From contig DATCIR010000065.1 of NCBI GenBank assembly GCA_036507695.1, positions 1-7,099 on the forward strand: a DNA stretch of 7,099 bases. The letters run 5' to 3'. A program made the translations under genes and the position numbers. Position 1 is the stretch's first letter. Every line of letters starts with the position of its first letter. Source of the DNA: JAKEGK01 sp036507695. Lineage in GTDB: Bacteria > Pseudomonadota > Gammaproteobacteria > SZUA-152. Below the pieces are notes generated by a model. The model had not been told where the DNA came from and did not search any database. It saw nothing but the letters and a program-made list of their open reading frames with translations. Positions 1 through 7,099 of this stretch are shown piece by piece.

Positions 1-3000
1 GTTTAATGAATTGACCCGAACGTTCGTAGCAATGAATAAGTATTTCGCAGCTGACACACGATAAACTGCCCAGTCATCATTGCGGTACATAGCCATAGGT
101 TTGGTAACTGATGGATGGTGTGCCGGTCGCCGGAACGTAGACCACAAACATATGATGGTATTCGTCTTCCGGGATGACGCACTGGCTACCGGCATTAGGA
201 ATGGGACAGCTGGCGGTATTGCTGAGCGCCTGCACGATTCCTGCTACGGTATTGCTATGACCGACAACCAGGACAACTCGTCCTGCATAGTTTGATAATA
301 TATGTTGTGCCAAGTCCTGGTATGAAGTCTGTGCCGGCAAGAGCTGGTAGGCAGTACTGATCGGCGGCGCGCAACTATCCAGCCCGGCTCCGGCACTGGT
401 AGAATCCATGACATGCATAGTGAGGTTGAACAATTGGGCCGATGGTTGCGCGGTCTGCGCCGTTCTACACCACTTGGTCGCATAGGCCGCAGCAATGCCG
501 CTGCTGCCGGCGATGCTTGCCAGTTTGTCCGCGCGTCCCAAACCAATACCGATCCCGTCCGGGTCTTCCAGCAGATTGACATTTCCTGAACCGGGCGCTT
601 TTTCAGCGTGGCGCACCACAATAATGACCGTGCCGTCATAACGCTGCAGCGGAATATTAACCGTTCGATACCCTATCCAGGGAACACGGTACGTTGTTGG
701 CGAACTATCAAAGGACTCGTACGCCAGGTGGGAAGCGGTAATACCAAAGCTTGACCACTTCAGATTGCGTTTATAGTTGCCATTGCCGTCAGTGCTTGCA
801 TGACTGGTATAGTTGCCGCCATCGGTTGTGAAGGTAATGTTTACTCCGGCGATGTTAGGACCCGCGCTGCCATCGGCTTCCTTGACATAAGCGCGGCCTT
901 TGATTCCGCAACTGGCTAGCGCGAAAACCAGTATGATCAAACCAACCGTGCTCAGGATTGATTTACCGTTATAGGTCTTGTTCATATTGTTGCTCCCTGG
1001 AATATTCAATTGATAGTAATCGCTGTTGAATACTGCCCTGACATTAATTAACTATTTCTATCTATAAAATGGCGCGCGATCATTCCTGATGGCCGGGTAT
1101 TTCAATGATACGTGGTCGATGGTTACGTAACGCTTTCATAGCGGTTGGTGCAAACTCAAATTGGAAAGCGATGTCCGGTTCGCTCCGCGCGACAGTGCCA
1201 GGGGCTTCCATGCAGTCAAAATTCCAGCGCCCAAGTTTGTAGCCTGCGGTACCTGGATTTGTTTGACCGCCTCTTCGTAGGCCTGCTCATGGCGCTTGAC
1301 GCGTGCCATGGCTTTTTTGGCGGTTATTTCTCGCCGCACTTTGGAAACATTGGAAACATTGACCAGTGATCCGTCGTGATTCATCTCGACAGTGACCGTG
1401 CGACCTTCACCCGGCCCATTAATCGTCTTGCCGTCGATATCAGTCCGGCGTTCGAGCGTAAAAAATTTAATGTGTTGAAGCTTATTGTTAAAAAGGAGTC
1501 GTGTCATTGATATGAGTCAGGCGAGTTGGGTTGAAGAATAGTCATGATTATTGATGAAAACTATGAGGCATGAAATGTAGGTTCACCGTTGGTTACGGTT
1601 GTTAATAAACTGCGCAATGCGTTATAGACGCTCGAGAAATACTCAATACCGGATGTGCAAGGTGAGAGCACTGTACTTAGAGACAGTAAAATATGATCTG
1701 AATCAACTTGAAGTAAGTAATGCATTGAAATCTAGTTAAGTTGATCAATACTATGAGCACCAACAAAAAATATTATAACTAGCTACTGAGAAGCACGAGG
1801 CTGAGCGTAAAGCGTTTGGCCTAGGGATTTGCAATCTTGCAATCAAGTCGATTGGTTGCTGATGTTGCTGGATTTCACTGGCGCGACGCAGTTTGTTGTT
1901 ATGATCAGGTTGTTATGATCAGAGGTTTATTCTGACAGTGCGCGGTACGCGAATCATTGCTCCTCCCTTGGTTTAAGCATATCCAGTAGTAGCACCGACT
2001 TTTTGTAAATTTATGTTGTAAATTTATGAGCGATTATTTACCGCGATCCATGGTTTGTTGAACCATGGTGTGTTGAACCATGGTTTGTTGGGCCGTGGTT
2101 TGTTGGGCGGTATAGTATCACCACGGCAGAAAGATCATCAAAGGCCGTATTAATAGTCAAAGGATTACCGCAAGAGCAATACCTTGCTGAGCTTGCAACC
2201 GAGATTAAACAATTAGGGGAGGGAGGTGAAACCATGGCGTATGACTCTGGAATACCGGAATTTAAAAGGCTCGGTGTAACGGATGGCGCGGTGTGTGCGA
2301 CTGAATTGTGCGCTGATCAGCGCAGGGGCATTTTATGGCGAGTTAGCTTCAAAAAATTGATGGGTGAAAGATTGGCGGCTAATTGCGCGACGAACCGCTT
2401 GCTTGCAATGTTTGGCTGGCGCAGAGGTAATATTTATCGCCACGGGATGGAGGCTCGCGCAACGAAAATCATGTTGGCCGTTTTACTTGGATTAGCCGGT
2501 TGTGCCCAGCCTCAGATCCAGGCCCGGAAAGAAATACCCGCGATGTTCCCGCCCCAAAACTACCAGGTTGTGGAACACAAACTTGAAGCGCCATTGCAGC
2601 AATATTTGAAGGGTGTTGGTGATGACGAGCCGGTATCCGCGGTCCTTATCTTGCGCGAGCAAGTCATTAAGGACGAAAAGCTTGCCTTGTTTTCCAAAAT
2701 CGGTTCCGGCAAAAAAAAGCTGGACCGCAAAAAGGCGCAACGGCAGCTACTGGTAGCGGAACTAAAGAGCCGCGCCACTAAGCAGCAGGTTCGCCTGGTG
2801 AAATATTTAACGGCGCTGGAAAAGGAGCAGCAGGTTAGAAACGTTCGGCCTCTGTGGATCTCGAATGTCATCGGCGTCACGGCGTCAAAATCCGTTTTGC
2901 GCCAGTTGACGAGGTTCGATGAAATAAAGTCAATCCACCTGGACATTCCCAGGCCGGTGAAGGGTGAGGTCGTGTGGGGTGTCGACACTGTCAATGCCAA

Positions 3001-6000
3001 CGATGTCTGGAGCCTTGTGCCGACTTCCTACACCGGGCAAGGTGTGACCGTCGCGATACTGGATACTGGCGTGGATTATACCCACGGCGATCTTGTCAAT
3101 CGCATGTGGATTAATGCCGCGGAGGATATCAATGGCGATGGCCTTTTCACCGCCGCAGACAACAATCTAATCGACGATGACGGTAACGGGTATGTCGATG
3201 ACGTGGTCGGCTGGAATTTCTCCGGCGCCGGCGGCAACGATCCGGCGGATGTGCATGGTCATGGTACGCATGTGGCTGGCACAGTGGCGGGCGACGCCAC
3301 AGGCGGGTCGAGTATTGGTATTGCGCCCGGAGCACGCATCATGGCGCTGCGCGAAAGCAATACCATCGCCTTGTCGACTGAACAGGAATGCTGGGAAGGC
3401 ATGCAATACGCCCTGGACAATGGCGCGGACATTATTAACTTCAGCTCCGGCTGGTTGGATAGCTGGACACCGGAATACGAGACTTGGCGCAACAATGTCA
3501 CTAATCTTATGGATGCCGGCGTTCTGTTCGTGACGATTGCGCACAACGACTACAGCGGCACCGGTGTACCCAATAATGTCCGGACACCGGGTCGCGTACC
3601 GCTGGCGCTCACGCTTGGCGCCACCGATGACACCGACACCATAGCCGGCTTCAGCAACACCGGCCCGGTAACCTGGCAGACCGTGAGCCCGTTCTTTGAT
3701 TACCCCTGGCCACCCGGACTGCTCAAGCCGGATGTGTCGGCGCCTGGCGTGTCGGTCAAGTCCGCACAAAACGGCGGCGGTTATGTAAATGGCCCTGCCT
3801 GGTCGGGCACCTCCATGGCAGCGCCGCATGCAGCCGGAACTGCCGCCCTGTTACTGGAACGGGATCCCGGCCTGACGCCGTACGATCTGAAATTTATTCT
3901 TGAAGAGACTGCTGATGATCTCGGTGACGCCGGCCCTGACAACACCTACGGTTGGGGGCGCATCAATGCCTTAACGGCTATCGGTTACAACATCAGCCCG
4001 ACGGCCTATGATCTGTCGATTACCGGTACCTCGGGAGTATGGACAAGCGTGGATATCTGGGTGGACAACAATGATGATGGCGCAGCGGATACACCCATGG
4101 CGCTCAGCAACAATCATCTCTACGCCAGAGTGCGAAACCTGGGTGGGCAGGTTGTCACTAACACCGAACTGAAATTCTATTATGCTGATGTGTCCACGCT
4201 TGGTATTGGTGGTTTTGATCCCGACGGCGACGGTGACCCCGCGGATGGTAACTTTACCTATATTGGTTCTTATCAGGTGCCTACACTTGGGCCAAGCGGT
4301 TCCGATCACGATATCGCTATCGGTCTGGTGAACTGGAACATTCCCACTCCGCCGGGCGATCACTGGTGTGTCGGAATTGGAGTAATATCGCCGGTACCGC
4401 CCAATGCCGTGGAAGCGAATACGGTTAATAACACCGCATTCCGGAATTTCTTCGACATTATCACCAGCACGGCCGCGTTCAACTTTAACATTGCGCCGCC
4501 GGCGAATGCGCCTACCCAAGCTTTCGGTCTCGAGTTGGTGGCCGAAAATCTGCCTGAAGCCAGTTGGGTCGAACTCGTGATCGACAAGTCAATCGAGAAA
4601 CAGCTGATCGTCAAGACAACCGGATTGGTCAAGGTTAAAGAGCCGCTGTTGACACTCAAACCCATGAGCAAGGAATATTTTGATGAACTGGAACGTTCAT
4701 TGCCCACCGTGCGTTATCGCCTCGAAGGTAACAAGGCGATCCTTAGCGACATCGTCAGCAAGCGTGGAGAACCCTTCAAGGCCAAATTAGTTGTGCATGT
4801 GCCGGACAAGGCGATAGTGAAAAAAGATTCCCTGGTGGTTCTGAGCACCCTCAACCGCAAAGGCGAGAAAGTCGGCGGACTAGCGCTGAACGTGGTGAAA
4901 GGCACGCACTTTAACAAAGTCGGTCCGTACGTACCGAAGGTATGGCGGGAAAAAGACTAATGACCAAAGGCGGTTCGATATTCGCTAAAAATGGTCCTTT
5001 ACGCGCTTGAACATGCTTCATGCCGCCTTTTCCCCAAGGGAGGGGAAGTTTATTGGGAATCTATGCCGGCCAGTAGCGCGTGAAAACCGGCATAACATTG
5101 CAACACACAGCAGGGGATAGACAAATTAATCTGCCTTTGCAATCGCTATGTAACCGTGTGGTAAATGTAATGCATTAAAATAGCGTGCTGAGAGGAGCGA
5201 GCGTTTAACCGTATCAACAGTGCCAACACGACTATTACAATGTCAACAAGCAATGTCAACAAGCAATGTCAACCAGATCGTCATTGATAAACATCCGTTT
5301 TGTTGTTCCATGACATGACGAAGGAGGTCACTATGTTTCAACTCTTACGCGAACTACCGGCCCAACAGCTGCTGTTACGCCAACTTCCGAGTTTTCTCGC
5401 CGCGTTTGTGATTGCCGAAATGTTTTATAAGTTTCACAGTTTCACGCTGGAATGCGCCGCGTTTTTGGTGACTTGGTTTGTGATTGACGCGCTCGCGGAA
5501 TTACCGGTTTTGTTTATGCGCTCGCTGCGGCGCAATACTTTAACAGGCGACATGAAAGACTAAGCGTTTGATGATACGTGCCGTATTGAGGCGGCTCCTG
5601 CCTTATGATCAACGGGATTAGTGACGGCCTGGCCTGTTGATAACCGCCTGACGCGATTCTGCATTTAATATTCTATTGACTGGATTCTATTGACTGGAAT
5701 TTCCCGGAGGAAGCACATGGCTATCAAAGATCAGCCCGTTACAAAAATCGATTTTGCGTCCAGGAATCGTAAACTGGAATGGCGCGCGCAATGGTTTGGC
5801 ATGCATCGTCCCGAAACGGACAGGGAATTACTCCTTAACCGGTACAGCGCGCTCGAAGTCAAACATGCCAAAGTAAAGAAACAATCCGGATCGGCGTCGC
5901 TGCCGATGGCGGCTTATGGCGCGCCGGGCACCGGCACACCCTGGTACAGCATTGGTCCGCGCAATATCAACGGCAGAGTCAAAGCGTTAGCCATCCATCC

Positions 6001-7099
6001 CACGGATCCGGACACGGTTTATGCGGGGGCCGCCAGTGGTGGGGTCTGGAAATCCGACGACGGCGGCCAGTCCTGGCGCGCATTATGGCATGACCAGGAG
6101 GCGCTCGCGGTGGGTGGCCTGGCGATCGCAGCATCGAATCCGAACCGTATATATGCAGGCACCGGCGAAGGCATAATCCCCAACACTTACGGGGCGGCGC
6201 ACAATTATCCCGGCGCGGGCCTGTATGTCTCCAACGACGCGGGTGCGACATGGGACTTGAAAAGCACGGTCACCAACCGCCGGACAACCCAGGTGCTGGT
6301 CGATCCTGCTGACGCGTTGCTGGTTTATGTCGCGGGCCCGGACGGTATTGAAAGTTCCAGCGATGGCGGCAACACCTGGACGATGTTAAAGACCGGGGTG
6401 GTTTCAGATGCGGTATTGGATCCCAATGACTCCACGGTGATGTATATTGGCGTGCACAATGATGGCGTCTATAAGAGTACCGACAGTGGCGCCAACTGGA
6501 CTTTGCTCAGTAACGCGCCGACCGGCGCCGCGCTGCAGTGGCCCCGCATTGATATCTGCGAAACAGGCACCTATGGCAGTGATTTCCTGGTGCTTAAGAA
6601 CTCCCAAAGCTCGGGTACCGCGATCTATTACACGACCACGGACGCCGGCGCGGCCTGGAACCTGATACCCGGATTTTCGTTGTCGCACTGGCGCGGCTGG
6701 TGCGATCTGGTCGCGGTGGCGCCGGACGACGAAAACTATATCCTCGCCGGTGGTGTCGGCTTGCGGGGAACCACCAATGGCGGCACCAGCTGGAGCAGCC
6801 TCGCAGGCCTGCATGCCGATCACCATCGCGCGGAATACGCGCCTTCTGATCCCAACATCGTGTATGAGTGTAACGACGGTGGCGTCTATCGCTCCGATGA
6901 CAAAGGCCTGACGTTCAAAAAAGTCAGCCATGGTTTGGTGATCACCCAGTTCTATGACGTGGGTTCCTGGAGTCCCATCAGTAACGTCGTGGGCGGTGGC
7001 GCGCAGGACCAGGGCACCAATATGAGCAGTGGCGGCCTGACCTGGAACCAGGTGCTAGGAGCGGATGGCGGTTATATGGTGTTTGATACCACCGACCCA

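Overview
The window looks like a chromosomal stretch from a Gram-negative bacterium, probably a proteobacterium. Two proteins carry lipoprotein signal peptides with clear lipoboxes, Shine-Dalgarno sites of the AGGAGG type precede most genes, and the gene types are those of envelope or secreted proteins. The species cannot be named from the sequence alone. I see no tRNA, rRNA, CRISPR array, integrase or complete insertion sequence.

Layout. (1) Positions 77-985, minus strand: a lipoprotein joining a small beta-rich N-terminal domain (carboxypeptidase regulatory-like) to a histidine phosphatase domain of the RHAEK/GHSNT type. (2) Positions 1080-1507, minus strand: a broken gene. Its N-terminal half and its C-terminal half lie in two different frames, so the intact-looking 123-codon frame there is only part of it. 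(3) Positions 1508-2233: AT-richer, apparently non-genic DNA with scattered stop-ridden coding-like fragments and several short exact tandem duplications. (4) Positions 2447-4960, plus strand: a large lipoprotein subtilisin-like (S8) protease with propeptide, complete catalytic triad, a Ca-binding-like insert, a CARDB-like domain and a C-terminal domain of unknown type. The frame is open far upstream of the signal peptide, back to 2030, so its start needs care. (5) Positions 4961-5332: non-coding, with inverted repeats and a 13-bp triple repeat. (6) Positions 5333-5563, plus: a small membrane protein of unknown function. (7) Positions 5717 to the window end, plus: the first 461 codons of a beta-propeller protein with seven Asp-box (BNR/sortilin-type) motifs and no signal peptide. 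Complete-ORF searches miss it because its stop lies outside the window.

The protease, small membrane protein and propeller protein all point the same way. They are separated by 372 and 153 bp, each with its own strong ribosome binding site, so they may be separate transcription units; a functional link between them is not shown. The phosphatase and the broken gene point the opposite way.

The most unusual feature is not a gene. Five separate non-coding sites carry perfect or near-perfect tandem duplications with a unit of 13-15 bp (1895-1922, 2003-2028, 2048-2107, 5238-5276, 5671-5698). The unit sequences differ but the unit length is nearly constant, and three sites lie close upstream of a start codon. 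I found no convincing evidence of a complete new defence, mobile or signalling system here.
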